Notes under the pieces: model-generated
Told to the model about the DNA's origin: nothing
Databases searched by the model: none
Seen by the model: the letters and a program-made list of their open reading frames with translations, nothing else
Position numbers and translations under genes: made by a program
Shown here: in pieces, positions 35,725 to 44,991 of the stretch
How the letters are laid out: every line of letters starts with the position of its first letter
Numbering within the stretch: the stretch's first letter is position 1
Assembly: GCF_030646615.1 (NCBI RefSeq)
Contig: NZ_JAUSLG010000073.1
Span: 124,001 to 188,000, forward strand
Direction of reading: 5' to 3'
Source: Phenylobacterium sp.
GTDB lineage: Bacteria; Pseudomonadota; Alphaproteobacteria; Caulobacterales; Caulobacteraceae
DNA length: 64,000 bases

Positions 35725-38700
35725 ATGCGACCCATCAAGATGACCCTGACGGCCTTCGGGCCGTTTGCCGACACTCAAACCGTCGATTTCCGGCCGGCGT
35801 TGGGCAGCCGGCTCTTCGGCATCTACGGGTCGACGGGAGCGGGGAAGACTTCGATTCTCGATGGCATTTGCTTCTCCCTATTCGGAGAATCGTCAGGCCA
35901 GGAGCGGCAGGGCGATGACCTCCGCTCGCACCATGCCACGCCCGATGTCGAGACTGAGGTGAGGTTGATCTTCGAGGTCGGGGCCAAGCGATATCACGTC
36001 GTGCGGCGTCCACGTCAGACGGTCCGAGGCAAACGTGGCGACGCCCTTGTCGAGCGCCAGCACTGGGCCGCGCTGTACGACGCGACGGACATCGAGGTCG
36101 ATGACATCGACGCCGACAACCCTGGCGTCGTGATGGAAGAGCGCAAGGTCGAGGTCGTGGCTGATCGGATGCGCTCGATCTTAAATTATAGCGCCGCCCA
36201 GTTTCGTCAGGTGGTCCTGCTCCCCCAAGGACAATTCCGTCAGCTGCTGACGGCTTCGAGCGACCAGCGCTCCGCTGTGCTCCGCGGGCTGTTCGACGTC
36301 TCGCTTTACGAGCGCTTCGTCGAGCGGCTGAAGTCAGAGGCCTCTGACCTACGGGATGAAGTTGAGACGGGCAGGTCGGTGATCAATGGCCACCTGCAGG
36401 CCCACGCAGTGTCTGACGCCGATGCGCTGACGACGCTGATCGAAGCCCTTAAGACCGACGTTGGCGTCCAGACGGCTGGCCGCGACGCCGCGCGCGGCGT
36501 CCGGGATGCGGCTCGTGTGACGCTGCAAGCGGCCCAGCAAATCCAGGATCGATTTTCGGAACACGACGCGGCGCTGGAGGGGCTCAACGTGGTGCTTTCG
36601 CGCACCGCCGACATTGAGGCCCTGAAATTGCGGAAACAGGCTGCCGAACGCGCCGTGGGATGTGTCGCAGCCGATGGCCGGGCCACTGAGGCTGAAAATG
36701 ACCTTGCTGGGGGCCTCACGGCCCGCGCCCACGCGGCAGTGCAGGAGGCAGAGGCAGCCCGCCTTTGCTCAGAGGCGACCGCCACTCTGCAGAGATCTGT
36801 TGCCCACCAGCTCGAACGTGAGGCCGCGGCTGTCGCGGTAACGCAGCTCGAGGGCATCCAAAAGCGCGTTGCCGGCGCCGAGCCCCTGCGCGAGGCAGCG
36901 CGTCAATCGTCACTGGCCGTCGTGGATGCGAAGGCCGCCTTCGATGAGGCTTTGCGGGCCTACGATACGGCAGAGCAGACGCATGCGACCGCTGTGGAGG
37001 CGCACGCCGCCGTCCAGCACACGATCCTGCGCATTTCGCAGGTCGAGAGCGTTCTACAGACCTTGAATCAGGCGCGAGAACACGCCTCCCAATTCGCGGG
37101 GGCTACAGAAGCCGTCGAGAAGTTCACCGGCGCGAGGTCGGCGGCATTGGCGAACCACGAATCGCTGCGCCAAGCCCTTGCGGACTTTCGCGACGTGGAA
37201 GCCGCGGCAGAAGAAGCGCTGGCCTCGGCCCAGGCCGCGCATCTGGCCGCCAAGTTAGAGAATGGCGTGCCGTGCCCGGTTTGTGGATCCACTGAGCACC
37301 CACGGCCATCCGGCGGCGCTGAAGAAGGTCAAGGCTTGGACGCCGCCTGGCGGCAAGCCCGCACCGCGCGGGAAGCCGCCGACGCAGACGAACGTCAGGG
37401 TGCGCAGGCGGCCGCTAGGGCTGACGGCGAATGGACGCAAGCTGTCGCCCGATTAGCGGAGCTTCGAGCGCCCGAGCGGGACATTTCCGCGATCACCGCA
37501 GACATCTCTGCTGTGAAGGACGAGCTAGCCACCCTGCGGGCCGGCCCAGATATAGGCACGACCCAGGCGGCCGTTGACGCCGCCAAGTTACAGCTGGCCG
37601 TGACAACGGCAGCGCTCGCTGTGGCGCGCGACCATCATGCGGCGGCGGACAAGTCGGCGATGTCGGCCACAGCGGCGCTCGAGGCCTCCCTGGCCGACGT
37701 GCCAGCAGATCTGCGCGACGGCGCCGCGGCGGCCCTTCGCGTCGAGGCGGCGATTAGACACCGTGACCAGATGAACACCGCTCACCAATCCGCTGTCGAG
37801 AACGAGCGGCGTGCCAGCGAGGCGGTTCAGGCCACCCGTTCCACGCTCACGCATGCCGAGGGTCGTGTGACGGAACTGGCCGCGGCGCGTGACGCGCACC
37901 GCGCTGCGTTTGTCGCCGCCAAGACGAACGCGAGGCTCAGCGATGGCACTTATGATGCGGCCAAGAGCGACATCCCCAACATCGACGCCCTGACAGGGAC
38001 AATCGCGGAACATGTCGCCGGGTTGGCCGCCGCGCAGGATCGGCGGGACCGCGCTGTGGCGGCGATCGACGGCCTGGATCGCCCCGACCTGGAGGCCGGC
38101 TCGGCCGCTTTGGTAGATGCCGACGCCTGTCTGACCAAGGCGGAGGAGACCCTTACGACCACCACGATGAAGCTGGGGCAGCTGGAAGCCACTCAGGCCC
38201 TGGTCACTCGTCTGGCTGGTGAGCTCGCGGCCGCCACGGAGCGGTATCGCGTCCTCGGCGAGCTGGCCCAGCTGACCGACGGTCGAAATGCTCACCGCCT
38301 GCGCCTGCGCGACTTCGCGATCGCCGCCACGTTCGACTTGGTCCTCGAAGCAGCCAATCAGCGCTTTGCGCGCATGTCGCGCGGACGGTTCGCGCTGCTC
38401 CGGAAGTACGAAGGCGGCGATGGCCGGGCCAGGGCGGGCTTGGATATCGATGTCTACGACGCCCACACCGATCAAAAGCGCGACGCCCACACGCTCTCAG
38501 GCGGGGAGGGGTTCCTGGCTTCGCTCTCGTTGGCGCTCGGGCTTTCAGATGTGGTCCAGGCTGAGGCCGGCGGCGTCAAACTGGATGCGATCTTCATCGA
38601 CGAGGGGTTTGGTCACCTCGATGACGAGACCCTCGATGTCGCCCTCGACACTCTGCGCGACCTGGTGGGTCAGGATCGCGCGGTGGGCGTCATCAGCCAC

Positions 38701-38790
38701 GTCGAGGCCGTGAAGGAGCAGATTCCGATGGGCTTCGACGTTGTGCGCCAGCCGCAGGGTAGCGTCATCAGTGAAAGGCTGGGGGTTTAG
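35725..38790 (+). CDS. sbcC: SbcC ATPase subunit (Rad50 family)
   Basis: This 1,021-residue SMC-like ATPase has N-terminal Walker A IYGSTGAGKTSILDGI (about 33-48) and the Q-loop region VVLLPQGQFRQLL. Long coiled coils flank the zinc hook CPVCG at Cys517 and Cys520. The signature TLSGGEGFLASLSLALGLSD and Walker B LDAIFIDEGFGHLDDETLD lie at the C-terminus. It forms the SbcCD nuclease with the preceding gene, whose stop lies one base before its ATG. All motifs are intact. Confidence 0.93.
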   Translation: MRPIKMTLTAFGPFADTQTVDFRPALGSRLFGIYGSTGAGKTSILDGICFSLFGESSGQERQGDDLRSHHATPDVETEVRLIFEVGAKRYHVVRRPRQTVRGKRGDALVERQHWAALYDATDIEVDDIDADNPGVVMEERKVEVVADRMRSILNYSAAQFRQVVLLPQGQFRQLLTASSDQRSAVLRGLFDVSLYERFVERLKSEASDLRDEVETGRSVINGHLQAHAVSDADALTTLIEALKTDVGVQTAGRDAARGVRDAARVTLQAAQQIQDRFSEHDAALEGLNVVLSRTADIEALKLRKQAAERAVGCVAADGRATEAENDLAGGLTARAHAAVQEAEAARLCSEATATLQRSVAHQLEREAAAVAVTQLEGIQKRVAGAEPLREAARQSSLAVVDAKAAFDEALRAYDTAEQTHATAVEAHAAVQHTILRISQVESVLQTLNQAREHASQFAGATEAVEKFTGARSAALANHESLRQALADFRDVEAAAEEALASAQAAHLAAKLENGVPCPVCGSTEHPRPSGGAEEGQGLDAAWRQARTAREAADADERQGAQAAARADGEWTQAVARLAELRAPERDISAITADISAVKDELATLRAGPDIGTTQAAVDAAKLQLAVTTAALAVARDHHAAADKSAMSATAALEASLADVPADLRDGAAAALRVEAAIRHRDQMNTAHQSAVENERRASEAVQATRSTLTHAEGRVTELAAARDAHRAAFVAAKTNARLSDGTYDAAKSDIPNIDALTGTIAEHVAGLAAAQDRRDRAVAAIDGLDRPDLEAGSAALVDADACLTKAEETLTTTTMKLGQLEATQALVTRLAGELAAATERYRVLGELAQLTDGRNAHRLRLRDFAIAATFDLVLEAANQRFARMSRGRFALLRKYEGGDGRARAGLDIDVYDAHTDQKRDAHTLSGGEGFLASLSLALGLSDVVQAEAGGVKLDAIFIDEGFGHLDDETLDVALDTLRDLVGQDRAVGVISHVEAVKEQIPMGFDVVRQPQGSVISERLGV

Positions 38791-38799
38791 GGAGCAGCT

Positions 38800-39468
38800 A
38801 TGACAGCGAATTTGGCTATCGATCTGGCGACCGCGATCCGCGGGTCTGCGGAGACGGCACAGGCCTGTGTCGTCGATGGTTTCCCTGACCAAGGGGGCCG
38901 AACGGCGGTCCCACTGGTGCAGCTTGAGCAGGAGGACGCCATCCGGTTGATATCGGCAGCCCGCCCCAAGGTGGTCTATCTGGTCGAGGTCGCGTTCGAT
39001 CCGGACGAAGAGATCGCTGACGCCACTGAAGCCTTGGCGGAGCTCGGCATCGAAAAGGCGCCTGCGGCACTGACGGCGGCGCACCGGCGCATCGCCGGCC
39101 ATGCGGGTGAAATCAGGACGACGTTGGCGGGATTTATGGTCGACGGGGTGCTGCATACGTCATCCGCGTCAGCGGACTGGCATGACGCTTTTGATGAAGT
39201 TCTCGACGAGGTTCTGGGCACGGCTAGGGAGGCAGCCCAAATGCACGGACAAGTGGAAGCCAAGGCTGCCAGCGCCGAAATTGCGGCCAAGGCGGTCATC
39301 CTCGCCGCCCATCCCTCGTTCAATTTTAGCCGCGTCTCGTTCGAGAAACGGCTCACGCTCGCCGAGGCGCTCTTCAAAGAGTGCGACGAACCGGATTTGC
39401 GCGAAATAACGCGATGCGCGGAGAATCTATTTTGGCTGGAGCAGTCCGGCTTCCGGCCGAACGGCTGA
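38800..39468 (+). CDS. Unknown protein encoded after sbcC
   Basis: This 222-residue protein has no family I recognise. It is acidic in the first half (VEVAFDPDEEIADATEALAELG) and helical in the second, ending in DLREITRCAENLFWLEQSGF. ATG 38800 has GGAG six bases upstream and lies nine bases after the sbcC stop, so it is cotranscribed with sbcDC. As the third gene of the operon it is a good candidate for a dedicated partner of this SbcCD. Confidence 0.65.
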   Translation: MTANLAIDLATAIRGSAETAQACVVDGFPDQGGRTAVPLVQLEQEDAIRLISAARPKVVYLVEVAFDPDEEIADATEALAELGIEKAPAALTAAHRRIAGHAGEIRTTLAGFMVDGVLHTSSASADWHDAFDEVLDEVLGTAREAAQMHGQVEAKAASAEIAAKAVILAAHPSFNFSRVSFEKRLTLAEALFKECDEPDLREITRCAENLFWLEQSGFRPNG

Positions 39469-39481
39469 CCGCGGTGGCTCG

Positions 39482-42184
39482 CTAGACCAACGCGGCCTTA
39501 ACTGGCGCGTGTAAGGCCTTACGGGCCACATCTGCCACGTTGCGGCGCTTTTTGTATTCAACTTGAAACTTGTCGAGCGTCTCCACGTCACCCAGCATTT
39601 CGGTCGGCGTCGGCACCGGAATATCGCGACCTGCCGGCATGTCATGACCCGATCGCTCGGACACGTGCTTCATCGCGAAGTAGATCGCCTTATAGTCCTC
39701 ATCACTCACGATCACGCCGCCAAGCCGCATGGTCATGACATCGGGGACTAGCCGTTGAACGGTGTTGTTGAGGACGATCTCCTCGACGCAACGCTCCCAG
39801 GTCTCCCGCAGATCGGAATAGAAGTCCTTTGCGGAGCGGCGATAGTTGTCCCCCGTGAAATCGGTCTCGGCTGCCAGCACCTTGGCGCGTGCTCGGAGAT
39901 CGTTGATCCGGGCGTTGACACCTTTCGCCAACCACGGCTCGGTGTCCTCCTCAACAACGCCGAAACCGTCGGCTTCAGTCTTTCGGACGAAAATTTTGAT
40001 CAAGGGCGCGCTGTCGCCAACGCGCGCCGCCTCGGACACCATTTCATTGAAAAACACCAGATTGTGGGTGAACACTACAACCTGTCGGCCCTTCGCAGCC
40101 TCCTGCACCAGGCGTTGAGCCACCAGACGAATCCGGCGCTGGTCCAGCGAGGAGACGGGGTCGTCGACGACTAAGCCGTAGGTGGCGCCTTCATCCGCGA
40201 TCTCCGCGAGGAAGCAAGCGAGGGCCAGCGCGCGTTGTTCGCCCTCGCTGAGAATCTGGTTGTTGGCGATCTTGTCGACGCCCTGCAGCCCAACGGCAAA
40301 TTTGCTTTGGCCTTGCTCACTCGAGTCGCTGACCCGGAACGGGATGTGGTCGAGGTCGAACCGCGTGATCTCAGCTTGAATGCGCGACTGCAGGTTTTCC
40401 GTGACGAGCTTACGCCGGAGTGAGCTGATCTGGAGCGATATGGCTCGGGTTTGGACCTGTGTCTGGCAGGCCTTAATCGCTGCCAGCTCGCGCAGTTCTT
40501 CAGCCCTCTGCAGGACCGTCGCAAGGTCGTCGTGAAGCTTACTGCGGTCCTTCAGCTCGGTGATGCGGTTGCGGTCCGCGTCCAATGCGGCGGCATGGGT
40601 CGCCGTGGCTTCCAACTGCGTCGCTTCAGCATCGAGTTTCTCGATGTCGGCCGCTACGATGGAGCGTAGGGACGCGGGTAGAGACGGTACTTCGAGCGCC
40701 GCGTCAGTGATCCGATCGATCATCGCCTTTCGCCGGGCGGCGTAGGTCGTCAGCGCGGCTTCGATCTGGATGACCGCCGTGGCCCGCGTTGCATCTATCC
40801 CGGCGTATCCGGTCAAGCTGTTGACGACGACCTCGGTGGGCGGGACGACCAAGTCCTCCAAGGCCGCCTTCGCGGCATCGAGGGCCTCTCGTGCGGCGTC
40901 TGCCTTTTTGGCCGTTTCGCTTTGCACAAACGCATTGAACCGCGCCATGCGGGCGGCCGCAGTCTCGCCGAGAGGCTCTTGGCAAAGAGGGCAGGGGTCG
41001 CCGACTTGGTCGGCGATCCTGTCCGCCGGTCCTCCCGACGACGCCGCGAAATCGCGAGCAGCCTGATAAAGAATCCGCCAGGCCTCGCCGCCCGCTCCAG
41101 GCATGGGTTCATTGGCGAACTGCGCCGTCGCCGCCAAGCCGGCCGCGCCGGCAGTCGCGCGAGCCTCGTCGACCAACTTTCCAAGCGCCGCCAGCGCGGG
41201 GTCGGAGTAGCCGTTCTCAAAGGATGTGAGGACATCAACGAGCCGCGCCAGGACTTGGGACGCCCGTCGCCGTGTGGCGGCCTGTGCAACCGGATCTTGG
41301 AGCAGCTTGCGCTCCAGACCCTTCAGTTCTTCGATCTCGCCAGCGCTCAAGCCTGCGAGGCTTTCGATCTCCATCTTTGTTGGGGCCGACTGCGACTTCG
41401 GGTCCAACCGGGCGAGGAATGCCTGCATCTTTCCGCCGGGAGTGTAGCCAGTGGGCAGGGGCGTCTTTAGTCGTTTCTCAATGACGCTTTGTTGGGTCGA
41501 AAAATCGGTCCCGAAGGTGCCGCACAGCTGCCCATGGTGCTCTAAGACAGCAATCTCGATGGGCAGATATGCAATACGATTTTGCTGGTCGACATAAAGG
41601 CGAGCGTTCTTGCTGTCGAACACAGAGATCTGTTTCAGCGCCGGCGGCGGCGGGGTGGTCGGAACCCAGTCGAGCTCGGTGATCGGGTCGTCGCCGATCT
41701 GGTAACGCAGCTTCACCTGAAGTGGCCCGTCGGGCTTGGTCTTGAAGACGTCGCCCTTCAACTCGTCGACTGAAAGGCTGCGGCAAAGCCGTTTCGCGAT
41801 GCGCGCGTAGCCGCTTTTTCCGCTGCCGTTCTCCCCGAAAACTAGCGTGACCCCTGTGGGCGCGAAGCGCAGGCGCTGGTCCTTCGCCAAACGATCGATG
41901 TTCTGAAGGGGCCCTATCGACGCCAACACGGCGCGAGGTCCTGTTTCGGAGCATTGGGAAAGGTGCTCGGCCGTCAAGGCATCGCATGCAGGCTCATCGC
42001 CAAGGCTGTTTGCGGCATAATTGATCCGATCCAGGATCGCCTTGCGGTCCTCCTCACTGACTGTGAACCCAGCGGTCGTGGATATCCGGCGCAGTGAATC
42101 TTGAACCCAAGCAGCTTGCTGTCCGGCCCATTCAACGAGACTTAAGTCTGCCACGCGTCCCCCCTCGCCACCTGACGCAGCCAT
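39482..42184 (-). CDS. AAA_13/RloC-like ATPase
   Basis: This 900-residue protein has Walker A TLVFGENGSGKSGYARIAKRL (about 113-132), coiled coils around a zinc-hook-like CPLC at about 396-399, the signature ILSEGEQRALALACFLAEIA and Walker B YGLVVDDPVSSLDQRRI. The C-terminal region has LRETWERCVEEIVL, an R-X3-E motif, followed by MKHVSERSGHD. PrrC and RloC anticodon nucleases share this plan (ABC-type ATPase plus an Arg-Glu-His triad). Cleavage of tRNA as a phage response is a reasonable guess, not shown. It is convergent with the sbcDC operon. Confidence 0.78.
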   Translation of the reverse strand: MAASGGEGGRVADLSLVEWAGQQAAWVQDSLRRISTTAGFTVSEEDRKAILDRINYAANSLGDEPACDALTAEHLSQCSETGPRAVLASIGPLQNIDRLAKDQRLRFAPTGVTLVFGENGSGKSGYARIAKRLCRSLSVDELKGDVFKTKPDGPLQVKLRYQIGDDPITELDWVPTTPPPPALKQISVFDSKNARLYVDQQNRIAYLPIEIAVLEHHGQLCGTFGTDFSTQQSVIEKRLKTPLPTGYTPGGKMQAFLARLDPKSQSAPTKMEIESLAGLSAGEIEELKGLERKLLQDPVAQAATRRRASQVLARLVDVLTSFENGYSDPALAALGKLVDEARATAGAAGLAATAQFANEPMPGAGGEAWRILYQAARDFAASSGGPADRIADQVGDPCPLCQEPLGETAAARMARFNAFVQSETAKKADAAREALDAAKAALEDLVVPPTEVVVNSLTGYAGIDATRATAVIQIEAALTTYAARRKAMIDRITDAALEVPSLPASLRSIVAADIEKLDAEATQLEATATHAAALDADRNRITELKDRSKLHDDLATVLQRAEELRELAAIKACQTQVQTRAISLQISSLRRKLVTENLQSRIQAEITRFDLDHIPFRVSDSSEQGQSKFAVGLQGVDKIANNQILSEGEQRALALACFLAEIADEGATYGLVVDDPVSSLDQRRIRLVAQRLVQEAAKGRQVVVFTHNLVFFNEMVSEAARVGDSAPLIKIFVRKTEADGFGVVEEDTEPWLAKGVNARINDLRARAKVLAAETDFTGDNYRRSAKDFYSDLRETWERCVEEIVLNNTVQRLVPDVMTMRLGGVIVSDEDYKAIYFAMKHVSERSGHDMPAGRDIPVPTPTEMLGDVETLDKFQVEYKKRRNVADVARKALHAPVKAALV

Positions 42185-42297
42185 TATGTTGGCAGAGGCT
42201 AGCTCCTGGAGGGCCGCTCGTCACCCGAGTAATGGTGAAGCTTCGGGACGTGTAGCCGCCGAGGCGAGACTATCGTTGTTGGCTGCGCCGCGGGCGG

Positions 42298-43050
42298 TCA
42301 GGGCGGTGCGGAATAAGGCTCGGTGGCAGTGTTCTTGGCGTCGTTGAGCGCCTGTAGCTCGCTGACCACCTGCGCGCTAGGGAAGGCGCCCGCTAGGGCG
42401 ATGACGCCGATGATCGCCAGGCCAAAGTCGAGGCAGGCGCAGAGCCCGCGGATCGTCTCGATGTGCCGAGCGCTGTAGAGGCTCGTGTGAGTCACCGCCG
42501 CGAAGTCGTCCGATCGGTCTTCATCGAGCGACACGTGGCCGAACACTCCCTTGATGTTGGGATGAGCGCCGAAGTCGATGGCGCCGTCATGGGTGAGGAC
42601 CGCCAGGTCATGAATGTCCGGCGCCCGATCCTTCAGGGGCGCTATGGCCTTGGCGAAGGTGAAGGCGTTGCGGCAGGCGTTCTTGGCCGCGTCGTCACGG
42701 TGGCGGTTGGTCCAGACTGTGGTCAGCTCCGGCTTCGCGGCGATCAATCCGCCATAGGCCGCGGATTCCAACGCCGTGCGCAACAAGGGGAAGACCGCCA
42801 CGGAATGGCCGCTGAGCGCCGTGCGCACGCCGGCCAGGAACAACTGGTAGGCGTTCATGAACAAGATGAGCGCCATGGTGTCCGGCGCCCCTTCGCTCCA
42901 TAGCCGGGTGCGGAAATGGAGGTCGTATTCGCGAAGGGTCGCGACCCAGCGATCATCCGACGCCAGCAGCTCGGCAGCCGTCTCGTCAGCGACGGCCAGA
43001 TAGGCCTCCAGGCCATTGCCCAGGTCCACGTGCACATTGCCCGCGGCCAT
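42298..43050 (-). CDS. Unknown protein paired with CoiA-like nuclease
   Basis: This 250-residue, largely helical protein is not assigned to a family. It contains LILFMNAYQLFLAGVRTALSGHSVAVFPLLRTALESAAYGG, a pattern seen in helical proteins of unknown function. The frame runs up to 43161, but ATG 43050 is preferred because it starts two bases after the stop of the upstream gene. The two are probably cotranscribed. Confidence 0.6.
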   Translation of the reverse strand: MAAGNVHVDLGNGLEAYLAVADETAAELLASDDRWVATLREYDLHFRTRLWSEGAPDTMALILFMNAYQLFLAGVRTALSGHSVAVFPLLRTALESAAYGGLIAAKPELTTVWTNRHRDDAAKNACRNAFTFAKAIAPLKDRAPDIHDLAVLTHDGAIDFGAHPNIKGVFGHVSLDEDRSDDFAAVTHTSLYSARHIETIRGLCACLDFGLAIIGVIALAGAFPSAQVVSELQALNDAKNTATEPYSAPP

Positions 43051-43051
43051 C

Positions 43052-43753
43052 TCAGGCAAGCCCTTGAACCGACCGCACGAACTGATCGCGCGGCACCCTG
43101 CAAAGCGCAAACTCGCCCTTCCGCAGTGGGGTGCCTCCATTGATCCGTCGCGCCAGCTCATCGCCCGCGAGGAAGAAGATATGGCCCTGGAAATCGAAGA
43201 AGACGTGCGCCGTCGCCCGCTTCCACTTCTCGATAAACTGCTTGCTGCGGCCCATCCAGCGCATGATGAAGAAGGTGTGGCTGTCGACCTGGCGGGGGTG
43301 ACTGCCGAAGTCGAGCGAGAACCCGAAGCTGTGGCCGGTGAAGGCCGTCTCGCTGCTGTAGACGTGAACTAGCCAGAACATGCGATGTCCGCGGGTATAG
43401 TAGGCCTCCCGCGCCCCGCGTTCCTCCTCGGAGATCGAGGAGTGCTGCAGCTCTAGGACCGTCGAGGTTGGCGTCCCTAAACCGCACAGCACGTCGGCCC
43501 GATGGCGTTCGCCGGTCGCGTTGTCGACCAAGCCGACCTCACGGCAAGCCAGATCGAACTGTTCTTTCCAGCCGAGGTGCCAGGGGCCTTCCGGCTCACT
43601 CCAGGGGTCGCAGTCGCCGGCTTTGTGGCGCCAATGGTTGACGTTCTCGACGGGCATGACCGACGTGAGAAGCCCGCCGCAGTCGGGGCACGCCGTGCGC
43701 TCGCCCTTCACCAGCGGAGGGCGTTTCACGCCGTCGATCCACGCATACAGCAT
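43052..43753 (-). CDS. CoiA-like competence/nuclease protein
   Basis: This 233-residue protein has an N-terminal zinc-finger-like region (ACPDCGGLL) and a CoiA-type nuclease core. HRADVLCGLGTPTSTVLELQHSSISEEERGAREAYY shows the PD-(D/E)XK-like Asp, Glu and Gln of CoiA. CoiA proteins take part in DNA uptake in Gram-positives, but many CoiA-like nucleases lie in defence or mobile regions. A second unknown gene follows after two bases. Confidence 0.72.
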   Translation of the reverse strand: MLYAWIDGVKRPPLVKGERTACPDCGGLLTSVMPVENVNHWRHKAGDCDPWSEPEGPWHLGWKEQFDLACREVGLVDNATGERHRADVLCGLGTPTSTVLELQHSSISEEERGAREAYYTRGHRMFWLVHVYSSETAFTGHSFGFSLDFGSHPRQVDSHTFFIMRWMGRSKQFIEKWKRATAHVFFDFQGHIFFLAGDELARRINGGTPLRKGEFALCRVPRDQFVRSVQGLA

Positions 43754-43847
43754 TCAGGTAGGTTTCCCCGGTCTTCGACCTTGCATCGACTTCACGATAT
43801 CAGAGATAGGCGCCGCCCAAGAGAGCGGCCGGAAGGATAAGGATGGC

Positions 43848-44426
43848 ATGAGCGAGGCTTCGGAGCGCACGAAGTACAAAGCGCAGGTCTACGAGCTCGT
43901 GCTCAACGCCTTCTTCAAGCTCAGAGAATTTGACTCGGCGGACCTGAACCAACCTCGCGCCGAGATCGGCTGGGATATTGCGGAAGCCTTCGTTGCTGCG
44001 GCCGTGAGCGGGGTCACCTACAAAAGCTCCAGCCAGGATCGTCGGTTCGAGGCGGCCAGCCTTCTTCGAGCCTTCGCGGACCAAGTCGAGCAAGACGGCC
44101 TAGCCAGCTTGGAGTGGGGCTATCAAGGCAAGCTCGACGCCCGACACGCCTGGCGGCCCGACATCCGTTCGGCCAATGGCCTCTCGGAGCTCGATCAGCG
44201 TACCGACGCGGTGATTGAGGGGCTGATGCGGCCGCTTCGAGCGCTGACCGTGCCTGAGCGACGCGCGATCGTATGTATGTCATTCGTTCGGATGGCGCTT
44301 GCCCACGTCGGCGACCTGGTCGACCAGGAGCCCGCTAACGCCAAGCAGATCCGCGACTACGCAATCGAACTGTTGGTGCCGCAACTGGCGATTCTCATGG
44401 GCGCGGAGGGGGTGCCGGTAGAGTGA
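43848..44426 (+). CDS. Unknown protein at the end of the defence island
   Basis: This 192-residue helical protein is not recognised. The ATG at 43848 has GGAAGGA about 12 bases upstream. It is read divergently from the CoiA-like gene across a 94-bp spacer. Its C-terminus is amphipathic (IRDYAIELLVPQLAILMGAEGVP). Confidence 0.5.
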   Translation: MSEASERTKYKAQVYELVLNAFFKLREFDSADLNQPRAEIGWDIAEAFVAAAVSGVTYKSSSQDRRFEAASLLRAFADQVEQDGLASLEWGYQGKLDARHAWRPDIRSANGLSELDQRTDAVIEGLMRPLRALTVPERRAIVCMSFVRMALAHVGDLVDQEPANAKQIRDYAIELLVPQLAILMGAEGVPVE

Positions 44427-44553
44427 AGCTTCCGTCGATAAGTTTCGCGCCTAATGTACTATGCTTGCAGAAAATGTAATAATAACAGACACATACGCGT
44501 TGCGCATAATAAGCATTATCGGAAATGTGAGTTGGGATCAGGCGCGCGCGCGG

Positions 44554-44940
44554 TCAGATTCCCCTCAGTGCCTTCTGGAGCTTGTCAGCGATCGCGGAGG
44601 CCTTTTCCTTCAGCGCGGCGTTGTCGATGGCCTGCATGGAGGCGACAGGGTCTATGGCGGCGACCTCCACCGCGCCGTCAGCGCGTTGCTGCACCACCAC
44701 ATTGCACGGCAACATGGCGCCCACCTTTTCTTCGACCTCCAGCGCCTCGTGGGCCATCGCCGGATTGCAGGCGCCCAAGATGAGATAGGGCCGGAAGTCC
44801 ACGCCGATCTTCGACTTCAAGGTCGCCTGGACGTCGATCTCCGTGATGACGCCGAAGCCCTCCTGCTTCAGGGCCTCGCGCGTGCGGCCGACCACATCGG
44901 CGAAGTCGCCTTCGATCAGCTTGGAAAAATAGTAGCTCAT
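44554..44940 (-). CDS. DUF302 protein, first copy
   Basis: This 128-residue protein is a DUF302 domain (MSYYFSKLIEGDFADVVGRTREALKQEGFGVITEID, then GACNPAMAHEALEVEEKVGAMLPCNVVV). DUF302 proteins are common beside sulfur-oxidation genes, and the single Cys in LPCNVVV is conserved. Start at ATG 44940 rather than the more distal start at 44976. It is the last gene of the leftward sulfur operon; a second copy lies at 62265. Confidence 0.83.
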   Translation of the reverse strand: MSYYFSKLIEGDFADVVGRTREALKQEGFGVITEIDVQATLKSKIGVDFRPYLILGACNPAMAHEALEVEEKVGAMLPCNVVVQQRADGAVEVAAIDPVASMQAIDNAALKEKASAIADKLQKALRGI

Positions 44941-44991
44941 GGTCGTCTCCTGGATCGGCGGCGCGAGCGGTTGCAAGCGCGCCGGGGCGCA

